Shown: positions 24,267-36,600, counted from the stretch's first letter. The stretch is DNA of 64,000 nt from Penelope pileata (GCA_013396635.1 WBMW01005037.1:124001-188000), one strand, 5' to 3'. Notes: generated by a model not told the origin, from the sequence alone. Numbers and translations: made by a program.

Positions 24267-25351
24267 GTAAGTATCATCTCTTTCTGTCAAGGTAAAACCA
24301 ACAGGTTTCCCTGGGGACCAGGCTGTCATCTTATTCCCTGTTGAGCCCCAAAGGGCTCTATTTTCACCTCTGTCCTGTGCTGGGTGATGAAAGGAGCTGT
24401 GAGGCCCTGCATCCTCTGGGCTCCCATTGCAGTGAGCGGTTCAGGCTGATGGGTGCGAGGCAATGCCTGTGCTGCAGCTTCTTGCTTGGGCTCCACTTGA
24501 GGAGTGCAGTTTCCATCTCTGACACAAACAAACTTCTTGGTATTTTGAATTTCTAGTAATGCCTTACACTGAGTTTCAGGCATCAAAGCAAGTTGACCAT
24601 GTTTGTCCTTACTGACTCTTTAGTTTTGCTTACGGTAGTATGACTGGCATGCTGGCAGCCCTGCAGGCCTGTTGTTTCCTCCCTTAGATTCTGTCAGCTC
24701 TGCTGGCTTCTTGACGGAGCACAGAGAGCTTGTATCATCCACCAGCAGCACTGGCATGTCCCTGGGCTGCCCCAGGCTGTGATTGTGCCCCGGGCTGTGC
24801 TGGTCATGGGTGGGCCCTGCTGCAGAACAAGGCCAAGCGCCTCAGGGGCCTCATGCTGCGCCTGGGCCTGGCACCATGGCCTCTTCTTCTGCCCCCCTGC
24901 CCCCAGCACCATTGTAGTTTGTGGGCTGCATTTGTTTGGTTTTGCATTTTTCCTGGTGGCTTTCATGCTGATATCTCAGTGTCGCTGGTTAGCCAGGGGG
25001 GTTTCTGGGTAGCTGAGGAATTTGTGGGGTTTCAGCTTTACAAGGGGAGGAAACGGAGACGCTGAGGAAGAGGGGCATGCTATTGTGAGCTGGCAGTCTG
25101 CACCTAGACTGGTTTTTGTAAATACTAGATAAAATTCTCTGCATGAAAGAAAAATTCTGCATAATACAGTCCCATGATGCTTTCCCTGCCTTCTCCCCAC
25201 ACAGGAAATTCATGATTTGATAGTCCTAGTTTTTCTCTAGTGATTAGAAACTGATTAGAAACCTTTTAGACTGTGAAGCTCTAAGATATTTTCTGCTCTA
25301 AAGCTGACTCCTTAATGCTACTGGTGTTCTCATTTCTCTTGTTCCTTTCAG

Positions 25352-25410
25352 CTTCTGGGAAGGTTTTTCACTTGCCTGTAGCATTTCATGCTGCACCACC
25401 TAAAAAGGTG
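25352..25410 (+). CDS. Candidate 59-nt exon with textbook splice sites, product unrecognised
   Basis: The acceptor TTCTCTTGTTCCTTTCAG is one of the best polypyrimidine-AG matches I noticed in the window, and the donor is GTG then GTGAGT. Of three frames only one is open. It begins with two bases completing a codon, then reads SGKVFHLPVAFHAAPPKKV; the other two frames meet stops. An upstream alternative donor at AAG-GTGGTG would shorten it slightly. The donor lies in a perfect hairpin (25394-25413). I do not recognise the peptide. Strong chance splice pairs occur in long introns, so the call rests on both sites being good, the single open frame and the agreeing strand. Confidence 0.3.
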
Positions 25411-25413
25411 GTG
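25394..25413 (+). other. Perfect 8-bp hairpin overlapping a splice donor
   Basis: CACCACCT at 25394-25401 pairs exactly with AGGTGGTG at 25406-25413 around an AAAA loop. In RNA the GU of the candidate donor (25411-25412) would be base-paired, which could hide it from U1 snRNA. Confidence 0.5.
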
Positions 25414-28400
25414 AGTGATGCAAGACTTGATTTCCAGCTATTTCAGAAGAATATTCATTTGTTTTTTAATACTTCAGATATTTATAAGGAAAACTTTCTA
25501 CTCCGTCTATCTCTCAAAACAAAATCTGTGATAAATTTTTAGTGGGTAGTCCTTCAAGGTGCATGAATTGTATCTAGAAGTGTCACTTGTAGTGCTGTCA
25601 AAGTTGAAATCAATTTGCGAAGACCTGTTTCATGATCAAATAGATGAAATTCCATTCCTGGGTTTTGGATCCAACAAAGAGTTTTGAGTTGCAGACTCAA
25701 AAGCAGTCCCAGTGGTTTCAGTGGGGTTATTGGAACAAGTGAGGGCTCTCACCTGTGTGGCACTGTCCTCCTGCTAACGCACAGTGACAGATAGCAAAAT
25801 CATTCCTAATCTTCTTCAGAGAACCAACCAATTCAGCCTGAGTATTGCTATCTGGCCCAAACTGTAGTTCTACTGTGTAAAGGAGTTTAAGAACGTGTTA
25901 TGTGAAACTCTGCCATCAAATAATTCTCTATTAGAAGGTTTGAGAATCTGTTGCTTCTAGCTGAGGTCTAAGTAAAACCTAAATACTGCAAAGACATTTA
26001 CAATTCAGGCTTATTTTGGGAGGGGGATGAGGAAAGTCTTGATAAGTTATGCACTTGACCGCATGTAGTTAAAAATATTATTTGGAATATAAACTTCCTT
26101 GTCTGAAGACCAGCTTTATGCACTAAGTCAAAAAGCACAAAAAGCAGTTCTCCTCCCAGCCTCCATAAGTATACCTTAATGCTGCTGAATCCTGGAAATT
26201 ATGCGGGGCATGCTTTTTAAATGTTGATTTTGACTTCTTGCCTGGGACCAAGTGTAAAGTCTTTCCAAGGAAATACTTAGAAGACTTGCAGCGAAACCCA
26301 AAAGCTGCTGCCAAACCTTAGTTTTTAGAAAGGGAGTAGGGGGCAATCTAGGCTGTTAAAAAGTTCCAGTTGTTTGTAATTAAATCCACTTCTTCTGTGC
26401 ACAATAAACATATACTTAGAAAAAGATCATTTTACATAATACTTATGTGGTTTATTGCTGTTCTTCAGCTGCTAAAAATCAAGCAGTAGGTCTGCTATTT
26501 CAGTCCGGAAGGTTACTGGATGCTGGGAAACCAGGAGCGGTGCAGCTGTGCCACTGTAGTGGCGTGTACCCACTCCATCCCCTGGTGACACACAAGCCGA
26601 GCTGGGGAATCCTTGTCTCATTGTGAGCCGTCCTTCCCACTTAACTAGCTGAAATCTGTTTGGGATTGACAGGGATGGGAGTAAAGAGGAGATAAAAATA
26701 CCCTATCTGCACATCGCTCCTTGCCAGCAGCAGAACCACTCCATAGCCTTGGTGGATGCTTTGGGACTGCAGGAACATCTTGTTGGATTGCTCGCTTCCT
26801 AGAGGGTTGGCAGGAGACAGGACCGCTAAATCTTCACGGCTCTCCCCACCCTGACTTTGGTCTGCCACGGTTCCTTCAAGATTGCTTCAAGTCTGCCACT
26901 GCCTTTCATCAGTAGGACTGGAAGTGCAGAGTGGGAATACCATCAGCTCTCACTGACAGCTGTTCCTCTTCCCAGTCAGGAGATGCTCTGGGGCTGAAGC
27001 TGCTGCCAGGCCTGTCAGGAAGCTCTGCATGGATGGTGCCAAGCTAGTGCATAAAGAGGCCACAGCTTCTGCTTGGCAGGAAAGAAATGCTGCCAGGCTG
27101 AGGCAGTGTGATAGATTTGTGGTGCCTTTGCTTGTGTCTTGAAGAAAGGAATTGATCCAGGCTCTGAAGCAGCATCTCTTGTCAGTACTGAAGTTACTGT
27201 CAGCCTTGTTGCGACCAAAGGTGTGTGCCACCACACCTTGGTGTAGGCTCCTATTTCACCAAGCCAAGTGCCAATAACCCTCTTAATTTTCATCATTAAT
27301 AAAGTTTCATGTAAAGCAAGATCTTGCCGCCTTGTTCTTTGCATTATGTTCATTACGTGCACGGATATGCAGCCCTGACCAGGAGTGTGAATGAGGGCAG
27401 AAGGCTGCTCTCACCCGTGATGGACAAGAATTTCCAGGGTGTGTGACTTGGACCTCTTTCAGTCTTTCAGTGCCAGCTGCAGAGGAGGACATGAGGTGGT
27501 TTCTTATTGTTTGGGGGCCATCAGTATTTAAAAAATAACAACAATTTGATTTAACTGTTGCCACTCTGCTGGAGCTGCTGGGATTCCCAGTTTCATGGCA
27601 AAGGGAATTTGCTTCAGAACATACTTGAACCTGAGTGTGTTTATCCAGGAGGTAAATTCTGTGTTTACCTTTGGCAAGGAAGGGAATTTATCCTAGGACG
27701 GAGTGAAGAAATTGTCACTTAACAGACAGGTTGCAGGAGCCTTTGGGTGCTGTGAAACAGTAGATACGGGGCATGGAAAGAGCAGAGGGGAGCAACTGAG
27801 AGGTATTGCCTAATGAACGGCATAAGAAAAACAATGAAGCCCTACAGAGCAGATTTGTTAGGATTTGAGATGAAAATCCCTGTTGGTTGCTGAGATTATC
27901 CCCCAGCATATGGCAGGGAATGTCACAGAGATGTGGAATTAGCTGCTAATGATCTAGACACCTCTCGCAAACAGATGTCTGTGGTAGTCATAACTGTGGG
28001 TCGTTTAATTCAACTGAAATCTGGCTTACTCAACAGGTGTGTGTTTGTGTACTTGCTGTCTTTTCCCACTGATTTCACCCAGTGTGGGCCACCAGCTAGA
28101 CTTCAGATCCTTTGCGTCTCACTCAGCTGTTTCCTAATCATTGAGACTGCCAAAATCATTGGTCTTGCTTCCATGGAGTTTTCCTGGTAGCTGTCTGCCT
28201 CTGACAGTACTGCACAGGCAAAAACCAACTGCAGAAACCCTCTGCTGCATGACATGTTTCCAGTTAAGTGGCTTTTGAGCTGTTATTTATAAATACCTAT
28301 TGCATTCTCTCCGTTATCGAGCACATCATTTACTTTCCTCAATTTGTCATTACTGGAAAGTGTACTCATGGAGTTAGAAGTCTTTATTGCCCGAGGCAGA

Positions 28401-30156
28401 GAGAAAGTTTATTAATTGTTAGTTCAGTTCATCCTTTTTCCAGCCCTTCCTTCATGTTAAAACTTCCTTTTGGACTTAATGTTTTACAGTAAAAGCAAGA
28501 CCTCAACCTTTCTTTGTGAGATTCTTTTAACCTGGCGTCATCTTTGTTTTGTTAGTGCAGCTTCACAGACTGCACTACAATAACATTTTTCTTGTGGCAC
28601 AATGAACAGCACTGTGGACGCTGTTCCAGGTGGGTCATTTTTCTCTAAATTAGCACCTGTCTTAACAGATACTTTCTGTGGCTTCCAAACTATTTAGTAT
28701 TACTTGAAAGAAAATGTAATTTGACTGAGAGATTTCAAACCCATCTTTCAGTGAGCTGCCAGAAACTATTTATGCAGACAGTGCATACTGCACTTGCATT
28801 TTTGAAGCTGCATCTTTTGGAAAACAACTGAAAATATTAATATTCTCCATACTGTTCTCACAGAGTAGAGTTTTCATACAGGTTTATTTATTAATGTGAG
28901 TCTTCAAATATTTCAGTGTTTGCCATAGTTTATCACCAGTTCTCTGCCACTGTAGGTACCCTAGAATGTTGTCCCTCTCACAAGGTGTCACCTCAGGCGG
29001 TCTGGGGTTTTGAGTTCATGCTGAAGTCCAAGCAAAGCTGCCCCTTAAAGAGCCTAGAGTTCATGGGAACCCTGCACAGGATAAGGGTGCAGTTCTTGGT
29101 TAGTGCAGATGGCTTTGCCTGAGTAGCAAGAAAAAATAGACTGGTGAAAAAACATGAATGTTGATCATTGCAAGTGAGAATTGATCTTGTGCCACTGGTG
29201 GTCAGTGCAGAGCCTAGATGTAGCTGCTTCATAATTTTTATCTTAGCCTTCTAAACGTGTAGCTTTGATTTACAGTAATTTTAGGCAACTTATTAATTTT
29301 TCTATCAACTTCCTGTTTAGTAATCCACATGATGAAATTGTGGTTTTGACTTTGAGAAAGCTCTTGTGTAGTTCTCAGAATGTCACTTTCTAAGTAGTTA
29401 GACTTAATTTATTCCAGAGGAATTCTGAAGTGTTGAACGGTTATTCATATAATGCCATTGGCGTGGGCAGCAGCTAACTATTCAACTCGAACCGATGTTG
29501 TTTCAAAGTCTGAGGCTGAAGTCTGTCTGCTGCTTTTAAGACTGAGTTTGCATTTTGGTCCCATGTTCTTCTCATAGCTCTCTGTCTGTCCCAGGTTTTT
29601 TCTTTTCTGCACAGTTGCAAGTGAAAGGCCCTGAATCAACTTTGAGCCATGCCCTGTGGCATCCCAGTGTCTGCTTTCTAGGATGGGCAGCTATTGCCCA
29701 ATTTGTGATTCATGTGCTGTTTCGATGAATAGCCTCATGCAGGGTGATGTGCATCAGCTCAAAAAGTCACAGCTAGAAGAACTGTAAAAATCAGATATGT
29801 ACTGTGTTAATCCTTTTTTTAAAGCTTAATTCTTACTTTTAACTAATCACAGAACAACATAGGATTCGTTGCAGACAAAAGTACTTTTCTCAGTTACTTT
29901 ATGCCCTACTTCTTGTTTTTTTTTGTTGACATATGTGAATTTATAGGGCAACTTTCCTTGATTGCTTCCCCTTTAACTTTGCCCCTGCCTTTTTACAGTT
30001 GTGGATGGTTTTTGACAGATAAGCAGCAGTTCTTCTGTGGATGCATTTTTATAGGACTGATGCTGTAGCTGTCTCTTAAGCTTTGGCAAGCTAGTCTATG
30101 TACTTCAGGATACACTGTCAAGCTCACCTGCTTTGCTATATTCCTGCTCTCTTGAG

Positions 30157-30304
30157 ATTGTGAACTGACATACTTTCCTCAAACACTGACAAGGATGTTT
30201 TTAAACACTAAGTTCTGAAGAATGCAGACATCTGTTGAATAAAATGATGAGGAAATACAGTGCTGCAGGAATGGTAAAAAAAAAAAAAAAAAAAAAATTG
30301 TGAA
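30157..30304 (+). mobile_element. Possible short A-tailed retrocopy with flanking direct repeats
   Basis: ATTGTGAA occurs at 30157-30164 and again at 30297-30304. Between them are about 110 bases ending in an AATAAA (30238-30243), 32 further bases, then 22 A (30276-30297, whose last A overlaps the right repeat). This order (repeat, body, polyadenylation signal, 20-35 nt, A-tail, repeat) is that of a 5'-truncated processed mRNA inserted by target-primed reverse transcription. The 8-bp repeats are short and could be coincidental. Processed retrocopies are rare in birds because the main avian LINE, CR1, does not use poly(A) tails. A plain A-rich microsatellite beside a chance AATAAA is the alternative. 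Confidence 0.3.
30276..30297. repeat. 22-A homopolymer
   Basis: The longest homopolymer in the window, uninterrupted. It forms the 3' end of the possible retrocopy described above. Confidence 0.95.
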
Positions 30305-30770
30305 ACTTTTTTAGTCTTGAGTATTTAACAATCGGTATTAATGAGAAGTGTATTTTCTTCCTTCTCAAAAGATCCATATATTACTTAAGAGAACCATATG
30401 ATGTTAAAATACCGCAATGGAAAATAGAGTGTATTGGCCAAAACTGGGGAAGAACAAGATGTGGAAGTCATGTGATTAAAACTCAGGGACATTATCAAAC
30501 GCAGCATAACATTGGCAAAAACTTCTGAACAGAATGCTTTTCTCAGGCTGACAGGTTGTAACTTCAGTCAAAATATTGCTTTTCCTGTTTTTTTGTTTTT
30601 TTTTTTCCCTGCTTCACAGCAGAGCAGGGGGAAAAACACTCTAGGGAACAAGTTTCATGAATTCGGGGAAAAAAAATGAAACATTACCATAACACATGGA
30701 GAACGTAGATGTCTGTGGTGTTTCTGGGGTAGAACTGTACAGCTGGATCTTGGATTTGGCACTGAACATC

Positions 30771-30934
30771 CCAGACTACACATCAGCATCCTGCGGGACC
30801 TGATCACTGCGAGAAGGAAGGTAGGAAGGATGCAGTGGGGTGTGGATTTCTGCCAGACTACACGTCAGCATCCTGCAGGACCTGATCATTGCAAGAAGGA
30901 AGGTAGGAAGGATGCAGTGGGATGTGGATTTCTG
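30771..30934. repeat. 82-bp tandem duplication, two copies
   Basis: Copy 1 is 30771-30852 and copy 2 is 30853-30934, the same length with no indels and five differences (about 94% identity). All five are transitions: 30782/30864 A/G, 30795/30877 G/A, 30807/30889 C/T, 30811/30893 G/A and 30840/30922 G/A. Three of them create or destroy a CpG, as expected from methylation-driven decay after duplication. The unit includes a purine-rich GAAGGAAGGTAGGAAGG stretch. No function is visible. Confidence 0.95.
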
Positions 30935-32966
30935 CAAGGACAGAAGAATGCTATTAAAGGCTGGAGAAAACAACAAAATGACGGTGTCGTCACAGCCCGT
31001 AAGGGACTATAGTAACTCATGCCTCTCTCTTGAGGCAAAGTGATGCTTGCAACTCATCCCCATTTTTTTTTTTTTTTGTTTCCTAAACAGATGCTTTCTC
31101 ACACTTCCAGCATTTCACCCAGAGCAAATCCAGTATATGGAGGGGAAAAAAATTTCTAAATTAAACTGTTTTCTTGTCCCTTCAACTCTTTGTTGCTTTG
31201 CATGAATATTTGGAAGGATAACTAGGTGCTAACCTTGAATGCTTAATGTTAGGACTAACTTCTGCCTGCTGTTTACCAAAACAGTAGGACCACTGTGTAA
31301 CAGCAAAAGGGTAAGTAAGTGTCAACACGGGTCACTGGTATTTCAACAGAAGGCTTTAATTCATGATAAAGTAAGTGCAGGATTTTAGGGTGAGTTAAAT
31401 TTATTGCAGGAGCGCCCTCAAGTGCTGGTACAGTTTAAAGGTCTGATGGTCTCACAGAACACCGCTGGGGGTTTGTTAGCTGGGCTTCGCTTTAGCTTGT
31501 TTAGCCCTGTAAGAGCATATACACTGTTATGGTGTAATTCTTAGTGCTTGCCAAAGTCTGCGAGATTATTTTGATTGCAGCATGAAACAAAGTGTGCTGG
31601 TTTCGGGTTTCTTTTTAAATTGCTGTGTGATAAGGAAGTTTTTATCAGAACCTGTTTGGAAGTGATGGTAGGAGTCCTGGGTGCTTTCTTCAGGCAGGTT
31701 TGTGATGAGCCAGGTCCTGCAGGATGACAGCTTGTAGTTTGGGGTGCTCGGTGTCAGCAGAGCCAAGTGCACAGCTCTGTTTTAAACTGTTCTTCAGCTC
31801 CCATGGCCACATGGCTGCAAACGTGATGGAGCAGAGTCCTCTCGGGTCTGACTCGTTGCCTTAACAAAGGATTTGTCTGGATTTAGACATGGTACCTGCT
31901 CATTGGATACTGGCATAACCATGTCTGGTAGGTGGTGGACTTCTAACCAATAAGCTATTTGTAGTGATGTAAAAACTGGATGGGTATAACTGGGGGCAGT
32001 ACAAAGCAGCTGTGTTCTGCTATGGGTGTTGGACCACTGTAAACAGTGTTGTCGTGGTTGGGCAAGGAACCCAGAGCTTTTCTTACCAGACTGCAGCTTT
32101 GTGAGCATAATTCCCATCCTCCTGGATGTGGCTGTAGCAGGGAGCCCTGGTGACAAGCTCGCTCTGCAGCTTCTCAGCAGTAAAGCTGCAGTCATATCCA
32201 AAACTGCAGCATCTGTTTCAGCTGGCTGACAGTGCTGGCTGTGTGATTTCCGTTGTTCTCCAGAAACCCTTTCTGTTGAGCTTCTACTTCTTGTCTCCCA
32301 GCATGTCTGATCAAAGCAGGTCAAGTCAGCTTTGTTCAAAAACAAATGCAGAATCTGAGTGATACCAGGTTTTTGGGGAAGTGAGTGTAGCCCGAGAAAA
32401 TGATTCCGCAGGAGTAATGCAATCATAGCTCCTTAAAATTACCCAGATCCGCAAAATGAACATTTGAGACACTGCTGAGAGTGGAAGACATCATTTATAC
32501 TCCCTTTGCAAAAAAATAATGCCCTTTCCTCCTAGTTCTTAAGGGGGACTTTTGTAAAGACACTTCAAAGTCTATTTTACATTCCTTGCATACACTATTC
32601 GAACGTGTATTTCATGATGTCCTTTTGTGTGTGTTTCTCCAGATCCAGAGGGAATAGCAATTGCAATAGTGATAGCAATCTGTGGAAAGAAGAATTGCAA
32701 AACTTGGGCCACTCTTAAATATTTGAGTCTTGAATGAGCGTTTCTAGAATAAAACAGGAAGAAAGATAAGAGATCAGAAGGAAGAGAATTTAGAAATCAT
32801 TCCATTGTTTGACTTATGAGAAAAGTAGTGACGCATCTTTAGAATAAACAAATATAATTGTCAATGACTCTATGAAGATTCAGTAGCCCAGGATCACTTG
32901 AGCTTTTTTTCCCTGGCCATTTAAACAAGGAAGTTTTGAAACCTTTAGCCCAGGCATTGCTTTCAG

Positions 32967-33074
32967 GTACACGTGTCCGTTGTTGGGTGACCTCGGGCTG
33001 GCTTTGGTTTTGCACAAAGGAAAAAATGACTGCATTTCTTTCCTTGGAAGCCTCACCACCCTGGAGCAGTGCCG
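32967..33074 (+). CDS. Weak candidate exon, product unrecognised
   Basis: CATTGCTTTCAG followed by 108 nt and a CCG-GTAAGA donor. One frame is open throughout and the exon keeps phase (36 codons, one base carried in and out). The peptide is rich in W and S and matches nothing I know. The acceptor tract is short. Chance is a serious alternative. Confidence 0.12.
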
Positions 33075-33183
33075 GTAAGATTATTGGCTCATTATTGGTA
33101 CAGACTGAAGGAAAATGCTCCTAATTAATACAATTAGAGTCATGGGTGAGACACACAGCAGCCTCCTTAGGATACAAGGGTAA

Positions 33184-33203
33184 TACATGAAGTACTTCAT
33201 GTA
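33184..33203. repeat. 20-bp perfect palindrome
   Basis: TACATGAAGTACTTCATGTA equals its own reverse complement over all 20 bases and stops matching on both sides. Fewer than 0.1 such palindromes are expected per 64 kb of random sequence. It could extrude as a small cruciform or bind a dimeric factor, but it does not closely match a site I can name. Confidence 0.95.
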
Positions 33204-36200
33204 ACTTGTCTGTATATAGGCATAAAAGATGCTAAACTTTGTGTTCATGGGAAAGCTGTTGCCTTTGTTTCTTTTTCCATAACATAATTTATTTTTTCAG
33301 CTTGGTGTACTTTTATTTACATATACAACTTTATTTCTTTATTACATTTTAAACCATTTAAGGAACAGCACAACTCTGTTCCAGAAGGAATTATCTGAGA
33401 ATAAATATGGCCTCACGCAAAGGCAGCCTTTTGTTGCTGTCACATTCTGTTAGCGTTGTGGGGACCAGCCAGCCTGTTCATCTCTGTGCCCTGCGCAGCT
33501 CTGGGGTTGCTCTCCCTGGGTGTCACCCACTGTTTGGATTCAGGGATGCAGTTAAATGCAGTGCTAGGGTAACAGTTCCATACACACTGAGTGCTACTTG
33601 CATCCTACATCACAGCAGGAGATGCTAGATGATGGCCTTTTTCTGCAGGTGAAATGCTGAGTCCCATCTTAGCTGGACATGCTGGGATGTGGCATCTGGA
33701 AGGAACAATAGCAAATGTAAGGGGCACTCCCAGGTCAGGAACTCTGGCAGAAATGAGAAAGTGCTCTGGAACAGCAGCAGTCTCCAGGAACATCTTCTGG
33801 TGTGGATGTGTGCTGTTAAGAACTGGAGTGTATTATCACAGAAGACACACATGCTCCCTTTCCTTCTACTGGGCTGGAGCTGGGTGTCTGTGGGACACTG
33901 GGGAGATCTCTGCAACACAGCTCTCTGATACACCTAGCCCCAAGCCAGGTGCTCTAGAAATGGCTGTGAGACCTGTGTTGGAGCCAGCTCTGCTGCAGAG
34001 GACGTGCACCAACAAACATCACACCCTGTGTCACCAGGACTGCTTGCATTGTTCCTTTGTTCTCTTTGCACCTGCTTTGCCATGGCCCCCAAAAAAAGTG
34101 GCATTTCTACTTAGTGAATGTCTGGCAGATCTCCGAGGGAAGCGTGTCTGGGGAGTTTGTTTTTGCTGACAGAAGAGGGGGCCAAAGCTGCAGGGACTGA
34201 GGGTGGGTCTGGGGTTCGAAAGGGTGCCAGGGAAGTGAAGGAGCAGAAAAAGGGGCTGGTGGGATCTGCGAGCTGACGTGGCTATTCCAGGCAAATGCTA
34301 GGAAGCAGCTGAGCATGGATATACCTGGAGAGAATGCAGGAGGCTTCCTCGGGGCTCAGTCCAAGGAATGGGTGGGGAGCAAGAAGTTCTGCTGGGGTAG
34401 AGGAGGAGGAAAGGTGGCTCAGCAAAGTTAGCAGGGCAGGAGCAGTGTGCAGGCTGTGGTCTGGGTGGGCAAGGACCTGCTGGCTCGGTGCACTCATCAG
34501 CAAAACAACCCTTTGCAGTTGCATTCAGGGGAAAGATGTCAGATGCCAAAGGCACCAGTACACGTGCGCACTTAGTTGCTGCATAAACAAAGTGATGAGT
34601 GTGTACATGGTATAGTTACGGAGAGGAAATAGTCTGAAAACTCCTGTGCAGGCAAAGTATAAGGTGATGTGGTTTCCCACAGAGAAACTAAAATCGAGAA
34701 GAATACCAGAAAAGCAGCAATGGGGCTATAAAGAAAATAAAGTTCTGATGTTGCTAGCTGTTAGAATCAGTTGTTTTCTGTGTCCCACGACAATTATTTT
34801 TCCTTGGAGCTCCAATCCATGGCATACTGGCACTGAGCTTTGCAGTGATTCCAAACAAACTGCATTTTCTAGCTCTTAAGAGTATTGAGAAGTGTTTCAA
34901 ATACCTGAAAAACTCATAACTGGAAGGAATATTTTCCTTTAAAGTCCCATAACTCTGGGAGGGCTTGACTCTGTATTTTTAAGCATCTGGGATATGCACC
35001 ATTGTAATAAGCTGTGCTGAAACACTGTTTGCTGGCATTGCAGCCTGCTGTAGGTTTTTTTTTTACCACATCTCCATGATGTGTGTCCTGTCACCCTGCC
35101 TCGGAACTGGGGCTGATTTTGCAGCAGGAGACTAAAAGTAGAAAACCTGGGCTCCAAAGAGGAACTGTTAAGATGCTGGAGGTTGTTGGTACTGGATGGG
35201 AAATCAGGGTGGGTGGCATTAGTGTGGCTCCGGCGTTACCTGACAGGGAAGGTGCTGCTTCCGCTCAGATGGGCCTTGGGCCTGGCCCTCGTGGCTTCGC
35301 CTTTTAGTCCTGGAGCTGTTTATGGTACACCTGCATTTGTGAATCCTTCCCAGGTGCTAATGGAAATACTTTAACACCAGATTCAGAAAACACTAACAGT
35401 GAAAGGAAAAATCCCTCATCTGTAAAATCTCCTGTGTGAGCAGCTGTACCAGATGGAACCACACGCTCCTGCCTCTGGTCACGGTGCCGCTCCTAGGCCT
35501 GCTCCCACAGCTGGTTCTGGAGCTGCCCCCACCCCAAATTCTGTGTCCAGGGTGGTCCCTACTTCAAAACAGGAGCCGGGGCTGTTCCTAGGGCCACCTC
35601 TCCAGCCCTTCCAGCTGCCACCTCTGGGTGCCATCTGAAGGTCACTTCCACAACAGCCCCAGTGCTGCCCGAGGCCTGAGTCTGACATCCTCCCATGGCT
35701 GCCTCATGTGTGGGTTCCGGAGGAGCTTTTTGGTTCTGTGCTGAGCCAGGCCCAGAGCTGCATCTGGAGCCCCAATGCTGTGTGCTGGGCACGCTCTGGC
35801 CTGGCCTTCCCATCCCACACCACCTCTGCTGCACTGCTCCCTCCCTGGTTCAGCGTTTCTCCAAGTATAGGGGCATGGGGCAGTGTGTATGGCTCAGTGT
35901 CTTATTTTATTTTTATTTGATTTCTGTCTGTTATCCTGATCTCCCCTGGAGTCATCTCAATGCATGCTTTGTGGAAACAGTTGTCTGAGCCCTTTAAGTG
36001 CAAGATGAGCTCAGGTAGAAGGAACGCAAAGAGCTCCTTTCATCAGCCAGGGCCCCGCCAGCGGCTTCGGGGCATGTCCGGCCAGTTATAAATGGATCAT
36101 GTGTTGCTATTTTTAACCAAGAGAGGATTGTAAATATAAAAGGGTATAAAGTGCAAAACTTAGCAACAGTGGCGTTTGTTTGCTTTTCTTTTTTTTTTTT

Positions 36201-36404
36201 TCTTTTCCCCTCCCCATTGGCAGGAATGTGTTTGGAGAGGAATGAAGTTAAAGCAGGAGATTTGCTGGGTGATCGCGTTTGGACTTTGCACTGTGCACAA
36301 CTTATATATATATCCATACAAAGGAGGGGCAGCTGGAGGGGAGCGCAGGCTTTTCTGATATTGTTGAAAGAGATCCCAAAGTGCTGCACACAATGAAATG
36401 CAAG

Positions 36405-36600
36405 CGGGGAGGGAGGAGCGGGCTGCGTGTGTGTGCAGGGAGGCTGGGGAGAGCAGGGGCCATGCAGAGGGGCTGGGAGGAAGCCGGGGTGTGGGAGAAA
36501 GGGGCACGGGTGCTGGGACGGGATATGGGGCTGGTGGGACATGGGGACAGTGGGATGGGAGGGGGCACGGGGCAGTGGGCAAAGGGTCATGTGGGGAGGA
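36405..36600 (+). repeat. G-run tract with strong quadruplex potential
   Basis: About 200 bases with more than twenty runs of three or more G, all on the plus strand. Positions 36501-36522 (GGGGCACGGG then TGCTGGGACGGG) meet the strict four-run motif with loops of 3, 4 and 2. A second set follows within 36527-36560. The tract looks like a degenerate satellite of words such as GGGACATGGGGACAG. In the plus transcript it would be G-rich RNA. Function, if any, is unknown. Confidence 0.75.

Larger units (their letters stand above)
24267..30156 (+). other. T/G-rich sequence, possible intron, apart from one exon candidate
   Basis: The same T>A skew as to the left, with frequent polypyrimidine stretches. 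Except for 25352-25410 I see no region where splice sites and an open frame agree well. A donor-like AGG-GTGAGT occurs just left of this region at 24113. No interspersed repeat was recognised. Confidence 0.4.
30935..36404 (+). other. Possible intronic sequence with a GC-richer, partly repetitive patch
   Basis: T-rich on the plus strand at first, with a 15-T run at 31073-31087. A donor-like AGG-GTAAGT at 31311 follows a 26-nt stretch after an AG, too short to support as an exon. From 35.45 to 35.9 kb the sequence is C/G-rich with loosely repeated GGAGCTG and CCCCA words, perhaps a decayed minisatellite. A strong polypyrimidine-CAG acceptor lies at about 36181-36223 with no clear donor. A 210-codon minus frame at 31794-32426 lacks motifs. 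Confidence 0.35.

Noticed and set aside
31794..32426. 210-codon minus-strand open frame
   Set aside because: No motif, no good splice sites at its ends, and S/T/Q-rich composition typical of chance frames. A few frames this long are expected in 64 kb of this composition.
34205..34225. GGGTTCGAAAGGG resembling a tRNA B-box
   Set aside because: No matching A-box upstream and no cloverleaf can be drawn.
35453..35638. 61-codon plus frame rich in A, P and G
   Set aside because: Derives from a C/G-rich, loosely repetitive patch; no start context or splice support.
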